Source: Cylindrodendrum hubeiense | Lineage: Eukaryota > Ascomycota > Sordariomycetes > Hypocreales > Nectriaceae | Assembly: GCA_014621425.1 (NCBI GenBank) | Contig: JAANBB010000073.1 | Location: 62,001 to 126,000, forward strand | DNA length: 64,000 nucleotides | Direction of reading: 5' to 3' | Shown: piece after piece, positions 36,136 to 47,980 of the stretch | How positions within the stretch are numbered: position 1 is the first letter of the stretch | How the letters are laid out: every line of letters begins with the position of its first letter | The notes under the pieces: model-generated | What the model was told of the DNA's origin: nothing | Database searches by the model: none | What the model saw: the letters and a program-made list of their open reading frames with translations, nothing else | Program-made: the position numbers and the translations under genes

Positions 36136-36763
36136 GCTGGAATAATGGAGCACGACTTTCATTAAACCGTTTAGATGATATCACGACAGTTCCGCATCAC
36201 ACCACAAGCTGCTTGTATCCCAACTCGGTTCTCAATTGGTATTTTTGGTTCTCATGATTGGTGCTGTATCCACAGCTGCCTCCAGTGTCCATCCACCAGG
36301 TATAACTCGAGGCCTTAAGCGTGTCTCCGACCATCTCAAGCCAACATCTTCTCCCTCTCGGCAGCTACTCAAAATCCGAGTATGCAGATAGGAAAACCTC
36401 TACTTCTGCTCCGCCCCTGCCGCGTAGCATCCCTTCGCTTCACAAATCGTTCCCCGTGTTTCTGGCTCCATTTTCCCGTTCATGATCCCTTTCCATGTCG
36501 CCCTTGCCCATCCCAAAGCGCCAAATAATACAGCCCATCCATTACATTAGGGTATGATTCGTTAGATACTGAAAAAGAAAAAGAAATTTTTGGCTCGCTT
36601 GCAGGACGACTTCCGTCGTCGTTTCGAAAAGCAAGGTAAAGGAACATGGGAGTTCGTTGATATTGTACAATGTCCAAAAAATAGGGGGACAAGGATCGCT
36701 GTAGATGCAAGAATGTTGGTCCGGCCATTCAAATTGTATCGACATCATGAGTAAGGCTTATCT

Positions 36764-38553
36764 CTATACGCCGTTGAAGCTCGACGGCGTCATGTTCATG
36801 AACTGGACTTGTTGATGACTTTGGCCAGGGGACGATTTTGCCGAACCTGAGGGGCCGGACCAGTTGTACTCGGCATTGCCTCCAGAGTAACCGAAGTAGT
36901 TGGGTCCCATCTGAGGGGTATATGACGGTGTCTGGGGCTGACTGGAGCAGCCATTTGTGATGTAGTTCGGAACTTGGTTCGATACGCCGGGGATTTCAAA
37001 GTCGCTTGGGAATCTGCCTAGCCCTGGAGTCACAAGGGGCTCATCAGACACTGGCACGTCGTAGGTGGAGCTCGCAGTGAACATAGGTTCCATCAAGCCA
37101 GGTGTCGTGGGTGGGGTTCGTAGGGTTGGGTCATGAATAGCAAGATCCAGCGAACCCTTTTCGTTCACAGAGAGTGAGCACGATGGGTTGACCTCACAGA
37201 TTCCTTGTTGATTCAGGACAACAGGAGTATTGGGCGTGGGTGGTGCGATGGTTGGCATCGTACATGAAAAACTGGGAGACCGGTTAAGCTGAACAAGGGC
37301 CTCGTGGTTCCGATCAAAGAATGGGCTTCTAGGGGTTCCAGATGGCTTGGAAATGCGGACAGTCCCTGTAGCAGAGGCAACGCGACGCATTGAGCCGCCA
37401 ACGTCTGCCCTTCTTCCCATGTCTATCGCGGTCCTCGGCACACCCGCTGAATAACTGCGAGAGGCACTGATTGCAAGGTGTGGGGGTCGGCGGTTTCGTC
37501 GAGAGGCGATGTCCATAGATGCCGGAGACTTCAACGACTGCTGCGAAGCTACGCTGGCATCGGCGTTGTTGTCAAACTCTGACTCGCTGTACTGCGAGTG
37601 AGAGTCATGGGCTGAACTGGGTGACAATCCAGCGCTTCCGCTGAAGCACTGTTGCGAGTAGGAGGGCGTTGCCTCGCCCTCGTCGCTGGGCATAACCAAT
37701 TGGGGAAACTGGCCATAGCCGGGGTATGAGAGGCCGACAGTCTGAAGTTGCGGGTTTGTTTCGCCCAGAGAGAGAAACCTGCTTGTAGAATCCGAGATGA
37801 AGACGGGTTTCGAATCAACCTCCTGCTTTAACGAGAAATACTCAACCCCGGCATGGCAAGAGTCGAAGGAGAGAGCGCGGTCAGGAGTAGCATGTAGAGA
37901 CATTTCCGGGGACGAGCATACATCTGATTGACTGGTCTCGCTGTCATGCTCAGGGGTCGCAAAATCGGCTGAAGAGTTGACATCCGTCATCTCGGTCTTT
38001 ATGGATGGTCGGCGGGGGTCAGGGAAGGGTGCACTTGAAGCCACCCGATCGCTGTAACGGTCGCTATCCGAAAAGTGACCAGTCTCAGCGACGACCTTGT
38101 CTTTCTCTAGCTTCTGCTTGGCGGCATATTCACGGATGTTGTTCTCCTTCTTCTCCCGTGCGCGACGGTTCTGGAACCAGTTCTGTCTTCCTGTCAGTTA
38201 AACATATCAACGGTGGTTGTGCGAAGGTAAATTACATTAATGCGAGCGTGATCAACTCTCATCGATTCCGCAAGGGTCTTCTTGGTGCTGCTGTTGGGCT
38301 TGTGGTTCTTTTGAAACTCAGCCTCCAGGACCTCAACCTCCTCTTTCGACAGACGAGGTTTGGTCTCAGTGGTTCGAGACATTTGCTGATGGTGAACCAG
38401 TTGGCTCTGTTGGTTGCTGTAGAGCTCCATGGACTCTGGAAGATAAGCGGCGTAGCTGGGTGGTTGCGCATATCCGGAGTAGGCGCCGGCGGAGCCATTG
38501 TAGGTCCATCCAGACCATTGAGGCTGAGGGTAGGATCCCATGTTGTTCTTCAT
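36764..38553 (-). CDS. Homeobox (homeodomain) transcription factor
   Basis: This is a nuclear DNA-binding regulator. There are two exons, 38553-38236 and 38182-36764, joined across a 53-nt intron that splits the homeodomain in helix 3 (ARIN|NWFQNRRAREKK), giving about 578 residues. The homeodomain spans about 62-122, with RLSKEEVEVLEAEFQKNH in helix 1 and WFQNRR containing the invariant Trp108, Phe109 and Asn111. The long C-terminal part is Ser/Pro/Asn-rich and probably disordered. The general layout (short N-terminus, homeodomain, long Ser/Pro tail) resembles fungal homeobox regulators of conidiation such as HTF1, but I cannot confirm orthology from memory. Its upstream side is an 11.6 kb stretch without supported genes, a setting often seen for developmental regulators. 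Confidence 0.92.
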
Positions 38554-39234
38554 GGCAAGCTAATGCTCTGGGATACAACGAAGGTGGCAGAGTGCAAGCC
38601 AGGACACTGAATGGTTGGTGGGCTTGGAGTTGGCCTGGGCCGGTGGTGTTGGTGTAGTCGGTATTTCAGCGAGTGGTGGGTTGGTCTCTTGGCAAAGGCA
38701 GTGAAGGACTTTGGTGAGAGTCTGGTGTGGATGAGGCGCTACCAGGACAAACGAATGGAAGTGTCTGATGTAGATGGCGGCAGATGGAGTTGTGGGATCG
38801 GGTCGTCTTTTGAACAATTGCAGGACGATTCAAAGCAGATGGAGGAAGTGAGAAGGGTGCGGCGGTTGTGAGACAGAGCTCACTTGGATTCTGCCCTCCA
38901 AGAACGAGGTCGACAAGGAGTTCTTAAACGGGGAGGGAAAAACAGCGATGGGGACAAGGTAGGAGGGGCGTGGGAGGGTAGAAGAAGGAAAGACATGCAC
39001 GTAGTACGCAGCCTTGGGAGCACCGGCAGTCGTCTGGCCCCGTCATGACGGTCTGCGAGATGGCGTGTGGGTTCACACCCGAGTGAGCTGGGGTGACGGA
39101 GCAGCAAGGAGACCCGCCCCTGGATCCCTTCCGGAGCGTGTAGGTACATGGGTAGTCGCCGGGGGAGAGATCACATCGAGGGGCGCGGTACCCACGATAG
39201 CTCACAGACGCAGCATCTTCAGGCCTGTGTGCCA

Positions 39235-39282
39235 AGCGGGCAGGGTGTTCAGCGGGCAGGGTGTCAAGCGGGCAGGGTACCC
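39235..39282. repeat. 16-bp tandem repeat, three units
   Basis: Three copies of AGCGGGCAGGGTGTTC with variation in the last four bases (GTTC, GTCA, ACCC). Non-coding. Confidence 0.8.
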
Positions 39283-39670
39283 AAGACACAGCACAGTCCA
39301 CAGCACAAGGCTCGCTCAACTGGTACCTGGCGCGACTTGGGACGAGGTCTCAACTGCTCAGCCCATCCCTGCTCCCGACCCTTGCCTGCCCTGGCCGCCC
39401 ATCCACGTCCATGCAATCGACAGACTGCACGAAGGTTTTCATTAGCTGTCCACCCCGGGGCGTCCAGGGGGGAGCGGATCGCAGGGGGTTTCGCACCGCG
39501 CCGACCTGTCTTGACGTCGTGGCGGCGCCCTGGCCACCCACTCAGGACACTCCCTGGCTCCCTCCTTCGGAGAAGAGCTCAGCGCCACACAGGCCGACCA
39601 AGACGGGGCCGCCAGCTCGGTGGGATTGGCGTCCCTTCCAAGTCGACTTGGGTCCTTGAGGGAGTGTGGC

Positions 39671-39742
39671 CCTGCGAGTGGTCCCGCGAGTGGCCCTGCG
39701 AGTGGCCCTGCGAGTGGCCATGCGAGTGGCCCTACGACTCCA
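39671..39742. repeat. 12-bp minisatellite, about five to six units
   Basis: Units are CCTGCGAGTGGT, CCCGCGAGTGGC, CCTGCGAGTGGC twice, CATGCGAGTGGC, then a degraded CCTACGACTCCA. A further degraded unit precedes it. Confidence 0.85.
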
Positions 39743-40206
39743 GCGAGTGCCCTGCGATGGGTCAAGGCCGAGGGATGCCAGCAGAGGGGGGTGGCCTAGC
39801 ATGTCGTACCTAGCTCGAGGGTTAATGCACAACGCGAGCAGGGTCAGGTTCCAGAGCGGCGGCGACGGCGGCGGCAGCCCAGCGCTCCCCATCGTGGCCA
39901 TCGCCGTTCGCCGTATCACTGCCCATGTCGCGGTCTAATAAGTCGCGTTGTGTCGCCTACGCCGCTCCGACGAGAGGGAGGGGATGACGCGGAAAGCTGC
40001 TGGTCACACAAAACCAAAGCCGTGAGCCCGTGACTGGGCCGCAGGGCAGCTGAGGCAGGGGTCACCACCCACGGCCTGAATGCAACTTAGAGGCGCCGAG
40101 GCTGTGGTGACGAGGTGATGGGCAACGGAGATGACAGAGGCCAGGCCCTCTAAGCCGTCACGGTCAGTGTACGCTCGGCACCTTGACGGTGCGATGTGGT
40201 GCAGCG

Positions 40207-40219
40207 TGTACTCCGTACA
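40207..40219. repeat. Palindrome TGTAC-TCC-GTACA
   Basis: A perfect 13-bp element with 5-bp arms and a TCC spacer. It is the exact reverse complement of the element at 34484-34496, about 5.7 kb away. Confidence 0.85.
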
Positions 40220-41256
40220 TTGTGGGATGACCGGCCGGCAAAGGCACGCCCCGTGGATGGTGGTTGGATCATGCCTACGGTAGGGAGTACGGTACATGTA
40301 GAACGGTGGGAGGTCACAGCACGTCCCAGCGCCTACTATGCGCCGCAGCTCGCGTGCTTAGTAGGCGCTCCAGGGGTGGTGCTCAGTGGGTGGTGCTCGC
40401 TGCTCAGTGGGTTCTTGCGCTGGGACCACTGCACCAGGGGGGCCACCCAGTGCACAGTCTTCCTTCCTCTCCGGCGCATACGTGGAGAGCGCCCCGAGTC
40501 CCCTAGGTAAGCGGCAGGTGGGTGGGCGGCAGGCGGGCGGCAGGTGTCTGGCAGGTGTCTGTCTCAGTGCGAGAAGGGAAAGAGCCCCTCCATCCCATCA
40601 CAGGCAGCAGAGAGCCGGACAGCCTTTCCACGGGCAGGAACCTAACTGGACTTCAGCCCAAGGCTTCTGCTCCTAGGCGCCCGCTCGCCACCTCACCACA
40701 ACCACCGTCCATCCCAGCAGTCCTCATGACCATGTCCATGACCGCCTCTGGAGCATGATCGATTCATTCCAGGTGCGTTACATCCTTTGCTTTTTCCCCC
40801 ATTCCCACCGTCCCCAAGCGTCGCCCTGTGTCCCGTCTTGGCACGCAGCTGACAGTTGAGCACACGCCATTGCGTGGTTGTGCAGCGGCGTTGCTCATCT
40901 CTGGCTCTCGTTTTGCGTCTGCCATTCGCCAAGCGGCAACGCACCACACTGATACATACTTCCTCTCACCAGAGAGGTTCCGCCGGACTGCAGCTTGGGC
41001 TCGTGGGGTCTTAGCTTTTGGGTGTTCTCCGGTCTATGGGGATAGTTAGGGGCAGCGCGATTGCAGTACATCTGTGCCGTACCGCGCATCGTATATCCCA
41101 CTCGAGTTAGCGGACTATTAGGGAGCTCGATGGCCGAGCTCCTGCTACGAGTCCACCACGACTGACTTGGGAAGCTTGCGTGAGTCGTTCGACACATGGC
41201 CCCCTAGCACCACTGATGCTGGCCCAAGCGCACCGGGCGGCGATGTGGATTTCCCA

Positions 41257-41310
41257 GGAGCCAGGAGCCAGGAGTCAGGACCCAGGATCCAGGAGCCAGA
41301 ACCCCAGGGG
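41257..41310. repeat. Short 7-bp-based tandem repeat
   Basis: Repeated CCAGGAG / CCAGGAT / CAGGACC heptamers with drift (purine-rich strand) in non-coding DNA. Confidence 0.7.
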
Positions 41311-41332
41311 CCAGAACACCAACACTGCGCAT

Positions 41333-41353
41333 GTAGTACATGCTATGTACTAC
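41333..41353. repeat. 9-bp inverted repeat with 3-bp spacer
   Basis: Arms GTAGTACAT (41333-41341) and ATGTACTAC (41345-41353) flank GCT. It could form a small cruciform or hairpin, or be a dimeric protein site. It shares the 3-bp spacer design of the other palindromes. Confidence 0.85.
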
Positions 41354-41813
41354 GTAGCAGTAACTATGTCAAATGTGAGGTGAGCAGACGAGAGACGACG
41401 ATTCAATGGTTCAATGTCCAGCCCCCCCTGGCCGTCCCATCCAGCTGGGCGAGGTGCTGTCGGCCGCCCGTCTCATCTGCCTGCCACCCTGTGTACCATT
41501 GAGGTCATGGTATCAGCAGCCCTCCTCTCGCCCGCCAACGCACAGCAGTCCATCCGTTACCCAGACTGTCTCCAGCTCAAGTGCATTACTGCATTCGGCA
41601 AGTGCAGCGCGTCCCCCACCTTGGATCGCTGTCGTTTCCGGTGACCCGCCCCGGCTGAGGCCAAGTGTGGTGGTCTGCTTCCCAAATCGTCGCTTAATCC
41701 ATCTCGTTGATTCGCATGCTGGAGAGCACTCTTGACGCAGAGGCAAGCGATGGATGGTCAAAACCGCAGGGGTCAGTCATGTTGACTTTCACCCGGTGAT
41801 TCAAGATTACACT

Positions 41814-41824
41814 GTACTATGTAC
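41814..41824. repeat. Small palindrome GTAC-TAT-GTAC
   Basis: Two GTAC arms around a 3-bp TAT spacer in non-coding DNA. The flanking bases do not extend the pairing. Confidence 0.6.
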
Positions 41825-42446
41825 GTCCTGGGTCTCGGCTCGCACCCGCAAACGTGAGCCCTGAGGATATCGCCTCCCCAATCCAGGGACCTGGAGATAC
41901 GTCTTTGTTATCCGCATGGTGGCACCGCAGGCGCGCAATTTGCGGATGGGCCCGCACCGTGGCAATCCACCCATCCAATCACCTACTCAGGTGGCTTCCA
42001 TCACCATGGCGCTACCCCGAGCACTTCCGAATGGACGCCTCAACCTCCTTTGTTGCCAGCAGGTTGAGAGGCATGCGCCAAACAACACCCCAAAGGCCTG
42101 TCAGAGCCGCATAGTTGTATGCCACGGTCAGTGCTTTCAAGCATATCCCTGCTCTGTGCGTATCACTCGGTTTGAAATGCCATATCCTCACCATGCAGGG
42201 TAGGACATTCATTTTTGGGATTGTTTTGTGTGTATTATACGCGTCCAGAGCGAGCGTGACACGGCCCCGGGGCAATCCCACGAACTACCCTCAGTACCAA
42301 CGCGCAGTGAGCCGGAGAGCCGCGTTGCTAGAGCCCCAGGAGGGGATCGGCCTCTCAAGCCTCCTCCACAACTTCACGTAGACCGTCGCTCCGATACCGA
42401 TCGTGGCACGCCCATCAAAACGCCGGTGACGATACCCGATCCGAAA

Positions 42447-42457
42447 GGGGGGGGGGG
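42447..42457 (+). repeat. G11 homopolymer
   Basis: Eleven consecutive G residues in non-coding DNA, immediately preceded by AAA. The assembly length may be uncertain here. Confidence 0.8.
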
Positions 42458-45400
42458 CTACACACACAATGACAACAAGCCGGCGTCCGAGCCAACCCCC
42501 GAGCCAGCCGTACACCTATCACGGCGCAGAGTGCGAGAGGAGGGCGTCGCTGGCGCTACACTGTCGATGGGTTGTCACAGTTGCCCCATTCTCACCAAGC
42601 TATTACTCGGTGCGAACCAGCACCGCGGTCCTCAAGCTCCTCCTTTCAAAGGTCACCCTATACAGAGGGTTACACTGACTTGGCGCCGAGGGTGCATGCT
42701 TCTATTTAGGGTGGCAAGCGTCAATTTTCCTAGCTGCACGATGCAGCCGACTGAGGGAGCAACTCGGACAGGTTCTCATTTTTGCCAAGACAGCAAGTCG
42801 ACACATACAGGTCCTTCTCAATGCCGGCGATGGATTAATGGGATTCTGAGCTAACCTACGGATTTGAAATCCTCGGTCTTGCGGGAGGCGTTGCGTGGCT
42901 CAATTAAGCACATGAACGTGCCGCCTCAACCCACCATCGTTTTGAACAGCGAATTCTGATACGGGGACGCTCTGCTTGTCACTATCCACGATCCACGCAG
43001 CCTGGGGTGGGTGCGTGGGCCTGCAACGGGGCGGCACCCACATCTCAGGTACCGAGTGGGGTTGAGACACGACGAACTCACGGAGCGCCCGAAAAAAGAA
43101 CGGTCTCGACTGCTAGCACGACGCTCGGGAGGGGAGAATCTACCCATCTCCGCAACAGGCGGCTTCCAAATGTGAACAAATTTCTGCTTCCGGTTTTCAT
43201 GGCCCAACACATGCGGTTGAATCGCTGAAACAAAGCTAGCTTTTGCATCGTGCGTGGTGTTTTTTGGACCACAGGCGTATCATGGCCTATCACGAGCGGC
43301 ATACCATATCCATCCTGTTCGGGGGATGATCTCCTTAAGATGTGCATTATACCTGTGGAGGCGGCACCGGAGATTTGTGCTCTCGTTGGTACGGGTGGGT
43401 TCGAACCGCTTGAGCCTGAGGCTCTATGTGTAGTGCAACGACTCATCTACACCTGCAACTCTCAGTACCAGTAGGTACTTAGGTATGGAGTATGAGATGT
43501 TCCACCTTTATATTGATGGGCAGAGCTAGAACTGGCGAGGCGGGCGTCGAGAAGTCAGGCCTCTCTGGACGACCTGTGTGCTGGGATTTGCAGTAACAGG
43601 TCCCCCGGGTGTATCTGTTCCGGGGAAGATGGCGGGGAAGATCTTGCCGATTACCTCGGCGGCCAACACTTGAAGATGCGGCTCTAGACCGTAGGATCAA
43701 CCCATGGCACCATCCCATCAAAACCAAACGGGGACACTGTGTAACCCGGGCCCTAACCCAACAATGCCCGATCGGGGAATTCATTCATTGAGCAGGATCA
43801 ATCGAAAATCACATTCGTATTGACGAGCTGAGCTGGCGACCGGGGCCAACCCCAATCAAGCAACGAGATGGGTTGTGACGCTCAGCATTCGGGTGCGTCA
43901 CCCACCACACGCATGCAACCCCTGCCTCCGACAAGTCACCGCATGTGCAGGCGCAGAAATTTGGACATGGGCGGGTCGCTCAATCGTTTATCGTCTGCAC
44001 CCGCCGGCTTGGGCCCGCTGCCCTTGAAAAGCTTGAACGTCAAGGATACGGCTCTTGATTCCCGACGGAGAACGGAGTACACTCGGCTAGGTGCGTTAGC
44101 TTGGGGATTGGATAAAGCACAGTACATAGTGCTTCCATAAGCACGCAACAATGCTCATGGAGCATCGCCAGGGTGGCAAGGCGGGATCAACCAGACAATG
44201 ACGAGTCACACTCCACGTAGTGCAATCATCGTCTACCTACCTTGCCTGCTTGCCTACCTACCTTTCTAGACAAGATTCGTTTTGGCGCAAACCCAATAAC
44301 GGGGATTGCAGCCGGGGCCAGCCCGTTGTCAACCAACTGGCTTCCCTCCTTAGCGACAAGTGTAGGGGTGGGATTTAGAGCTTGGCGCATCTCATGCCAT
44401 CCATTGGCCGGCCTGGAGAGGTTCAAGCGTGATTGGCGCCGGATGAGGAATGGCTGCGGTTCCCAATCTGCCTTCGCGATTGAGGATGCTCCGATGCGGC
44501 GACACACCGGTCCATGTTCCGTAGGCATTGTCCTACACCAACAGAACGAGCGAGCAGCGCTGTGGGCGACTAATGGGGGACGGCATCCTCAAGCCCGGGG
44601 CGCGACAATTTGGCCATGACGACCTAGTATCCGTACCCGAATCCCTGGAAAGGGTTCCCTTGTCTTTACACATGGGCAACAGATCGGAAGCTCGGGGATG
44701 AATCAACTGTATTTTAGGTGGCGGCCTTGATGGGGACGTTGTGGGAATTGGGGACATGCTAGTTACCGCAGCGCTGGAAAGGACTAGGTCGTGGGGACTT
44801 GCGCAATCGTTCGACACCCGTGCCCGTGGAGGTCCCTCGTCAACGGGAGCCAGTAGGAGGGAAGCTGGACGCGTAACCCCCGGGGCCAAGACTTGGAGGC
44901 TGGCTGGAGGCTGGCTTGACCTGCGAGTCTGGCGTCCTGCGCTTCCCAACGCAGCCAAGTGACTGACTTGGGTGTTGAGGACAGGCCTCACAACTGCCAA
45001 TTGGGTATCATCCCAAGAGCAAGCATCCCTCGTCGAGCAGACACGGGAGCCATCTCGACCGCTTCTGGATCCGGATTCGGATTCAGCCTCAGCCCAGTGA
45101 AAGGATCATGAACCCCGTCCGGCTCAGACGGTACGAGCGGTACCTGTGCTTTCCCCGATGCACATCCTCCCCGGCACATCCTTGCAACATGGGCGGGCTG
45201 GTCAGGAAACAAGCGAGCGACGCCGGAGGTGGGACAGATGGGACAGACGCAAGAGACGGTACTCGGAGGTCGGCCTTGCCGTTGGAAACGCGAGGTGGAT
45301 ATGTGGCCGGTGCGTAGGGTTTCGGTCTGTGTGTTGCACACGTTTTCCAGCCCTGCCATGCTCTCAGCTCAGGGCTCGCAGTTGTCCTAAGCCTATTCCG

Positions 45401-45542
45401 GAGAGGGCAGCAACATGCCCCCCGCCAGAGACCGGGGACCGCCAGAGTACAGATGGGTACGGAGGGCTGGGTACCTGGCCTGTAGATGGACCAAGCAAGG
45501 GTGAGGCACGGACCGGAGAGCAAGCTCTGGTAAAAAGAGACG

Positions 45543-45557
45543 TACTACGCAGTAGTA
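45543..45557. repeat. 6-bp inverted repeat with 3-bp spacer
   Basis: TACTAC-GCA-GTAGTA, a perfect palindrome around a 3-bp centre. Same architecture as the elements at 41333 and 40207. Confidence 0.8.
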
Positions 45558-45751
45558 TCCCGCCAAGTGGTCAAGGCGTGGCCTGAAAAAGGCTTAAAGG
45601 GGACGACAAGGAGGTGCCTCATTCTCAACTCGTCGAGCAAGGGCCAGAGGAGGATCCATCTCACACGTGGCCGTCCAGCCTCGGGCGCTGGCGCTAAGGC
45701 TAAGACCCTCCGGGACGCTGGCCCGCGCGCTGCGGAGGCCTGGGAGCGTTT

Positions 45752-45799
45752 CCTGGGTACAGCCCTGGGCACAGCCCTGGGCACAGCTCTGGGCACCGT
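45752..45799. repeat. 12-bp minisatellite, about four units
   Basis: Units are CCTGGGTACAGC, CCTGGGCACAGC twice, then TCTGGGCACCGT, followed by a degraded TCTGGACAC. Another degenerate CAGACCCTGA-type repeat follows near 45893-45990. Confidence 0.8.
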
Positions 45800-46831
45800 T
45801 CTGGACACTCTCGCGACAGAGGCCTGGATCGCAAAGAACAATTGGCGCCGCAGATCTCACACAGCTGAACGGGCCTGGAACCCATTTTCGGTACCAGGAC
45901 CCAGAACCAGACCCTGAGCCAGACCCTGAAGCAGCTGAAGCAGGCTCAGGGCTCTGCCCAGGACTCGGCCCAGAACTCAGGACTGCATACCTTGGCGGCC
46001 GAAACCCTGGAGGGGTCCGGACTTACAGCATCACGATGTCGTGGCCGTGAGATGCCGCCGAGTCGGATTTGGACGAGCATCAACAAGCATCACGTAAAGG
46101 GCGCCGGTCCTCGAGAGCCCACTTGGTGAGAACCGGCGTTGCGCCGGCGGAGTCGGGCCGGACGGAGCACGACGGGTCTGTCCCAGCAGCACGTTTAGAG
46201 GCCCATTTGGAGCGACCGTTTTCCGTAGGCGAACGGTCACGAACTTGGGCAACTGGACCGCCCATCTGAAGCGTCCTCTCACGCCGTCTCCCATACGCCC
46301 CTCCCCCTCCCCCTCCCCGCCCCCACAGGCCGGACACAGTCTGCGGGCCCGCAGCGAGCGCTGTCCGAGGGTCCCGACATGAATCGACGGTCGCCTTTCG
46401 TCCAGGCATCGGCGAGGCTGGTCGGCTTAGCAGCACGGGCATGAGAACCTTGGCTTTGGGCCAGTGTGGATTTCGGGGCATCTGGTCCGCACTCCGCACC
46501 TATGGAGCCCCAGGCTTTGGGGACAACAGGTGGCTGCTTAGCACTTGACTCGCCGTTTACTGTCACCTCGTTCCTGGACCAATTGGCGCCCTTTGCTGGG
46601 AATGGGGCCACTCCTGGGACCGGTCGTTTCTTATTGTGAGCCTGCGAGGCACCGCCAAACCCCCCTCACAACACTATCCTGTTGTGCTATCTTGTATCTT
46701 GTTGTTTTCCGTTATTTCCTTTTTTCCTGTTTAACCTCTTGATGGATCTTCGGGCGGGAAGGATCACACACAGGGGCAAATTCCAGGACTACGCGTGGGT
46801 AGTTAATGTTAGTCGGCGGAGCATGAATGCC

Positions 46832-46844
46832 GGTACGGAGTACC
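46832..46844. repeat. Palindrome GGTAC-GGA-GTACC
   Basis: A perfect 13-bp element with 5-bp arms and the same GGA spacer as at 34484. Confidence 0.85.
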
Positions 46845-47266
46845 CTTTGGTTTTATTATTCCTTATCTTCTTCTTCTTTGCTGGCGCTCGTCTTTCTTTT
46901 TGCAAGATGGGCTGAGACAGCGGACGGACACCCGCAAGTCAACATTCCAGATTCGGGTCCGCGTGCACAGGACTGCAGTACGTACGTGCTTCCTGGCTAC
47001 GTACAATACCAACGCTCCCCTCCCGAAGCAGTTGGCTCGCGCGTGGGCTAGGGCGTGAGCGAGGGAGCGGACGTTGGCTTAGGGGTAACTACTAGAATGT
47101 TAGGCAATTCTAGCGTCCTGTATTTTCTTCTTTGTCCCTTAGGCCTTGCTCCTGTGCTTGTTGAGGGTTGGCACGATTTTGGTTCGGCTTGGTTTGTTTT
47201 GTTTTGCTTGTATAAACGGGGGCTGCAAGAGTAAGGAGACGGAGAGGGAAAGGGGAGTGGAGGACG

Positions 47267-47362
47267 AGCATGAGCATGAGCATGAGGAGAGACACGCATG
47301 CCCTGCACGCACAAACACACACAAGCGCGCGCACACACACAGACACACGCACGCACGCACGT
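47267..47362. repeat. GAGCAT hexamer repeat followed by a CA/CG-rich alternating tract
   Basis: GAGCAT/GAGCATGAG hexamers (about 47267-47286) precede a stretch of CACACA, GCGCGC and GCACGCAC dinucleotides to 47362. The long alternating purine-pyrimidine run is of the kind that can adopt Z-DNA. Non-coding. Confidence 0.75.
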
Positions 47363-47944
47363 TGAGGCGGCGGTGATGAGACGGAGATGCAGAGCGGGCA
47401 GAGTCCGGCTGCTGCAATGACTGGCTGTTGCGGCACATGAGGCGGCGCACGAGGCATGAAGCCGGACGGGGCGGAGGGGCTACGGGCCCCAATCTCCCTA
47501 GCAGCTGTCTTCCGCCAGCCACGATCACGGCCAACTGTACCAAACGGGCAGGACTGCGGATTCTGCGATGCCTTCCATCCCGACTAAATTTCCGGGACCC
47601 AGCGCTGCATTACATACTCGGTGGCAGAACATACGAAGCACACCGCAGCGCAGAGGCGGCCTGTGTTAGCCGCACCACCAACGGGTTGATGCATTTCGGC
47701 CGGTGGAACCTCGCTCCTCGGGACTTGGAGGCACTGGCCTCCGACAGCTGCGGTACTTCGCTTGCCGCCGGAAGCTTTCCTACGGTACGGTACGTGCGCC
47801 GCCGTGCTTGCGTGTCCGTCCTCCGTACAGGTTGGTTGCTACCGACCCAACAACAGTCGCGTTGATGCCGTCCCCCGGGCCATCTCATGTTGCCTCCTGA
47901 AGCCACCGGGCGTCTCCGACTCGCTTTGCCGTACCAGAGCTGAT

Positions 47945-47980
47945 ACGTCTGTCATCACGTCTGTCATCATGTCTGTCATC
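47945..47980. repeat. 12-bp tandem repeat, three units
   Basis: ACGTCTGTCATC twice, then ATGTCTGTCATC. Non-coding. Confidence 0.85.

Larger units (their letters stand above)
34177..36763. other. Intergenic region, 2.6 kb, no gene seen
   Basis: This stretch lies between the sld3 start and the homeobox gene stop. Open frames up to about 100 codons exist but lack family resemblance and plausible splicing. It holds two of the GTAC-NNN-GTAC palindromes (34484-34496 and 36123-36135) and a short (CGTCCA) hexamer repeat near 34914. The last ~300 bp are probably the homeobox gene 3' UTR. Confidence 0.4.

Noticed and set aside
39148..39813. 221-codon open frame made partly of a 12-bp repeat
   Set aside because: The repeated EWPCEWPCEW peptide comes from the minisatellite; the rest shows no protein-like features.
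42228..42854. 208-codon open frame in the gene-poor region
   Set aside because: It crosses a G11 run, has no domain or codon-bias support, and similar random frames occur throughout this GC-rich stretch.
43380..43460. A true tRNA gene
   Set aside because: A and B boxes are suggestive, but the acceptor stem, D stem and T stem do not pair, so it is not called as a tRNA; kept only as a finding.
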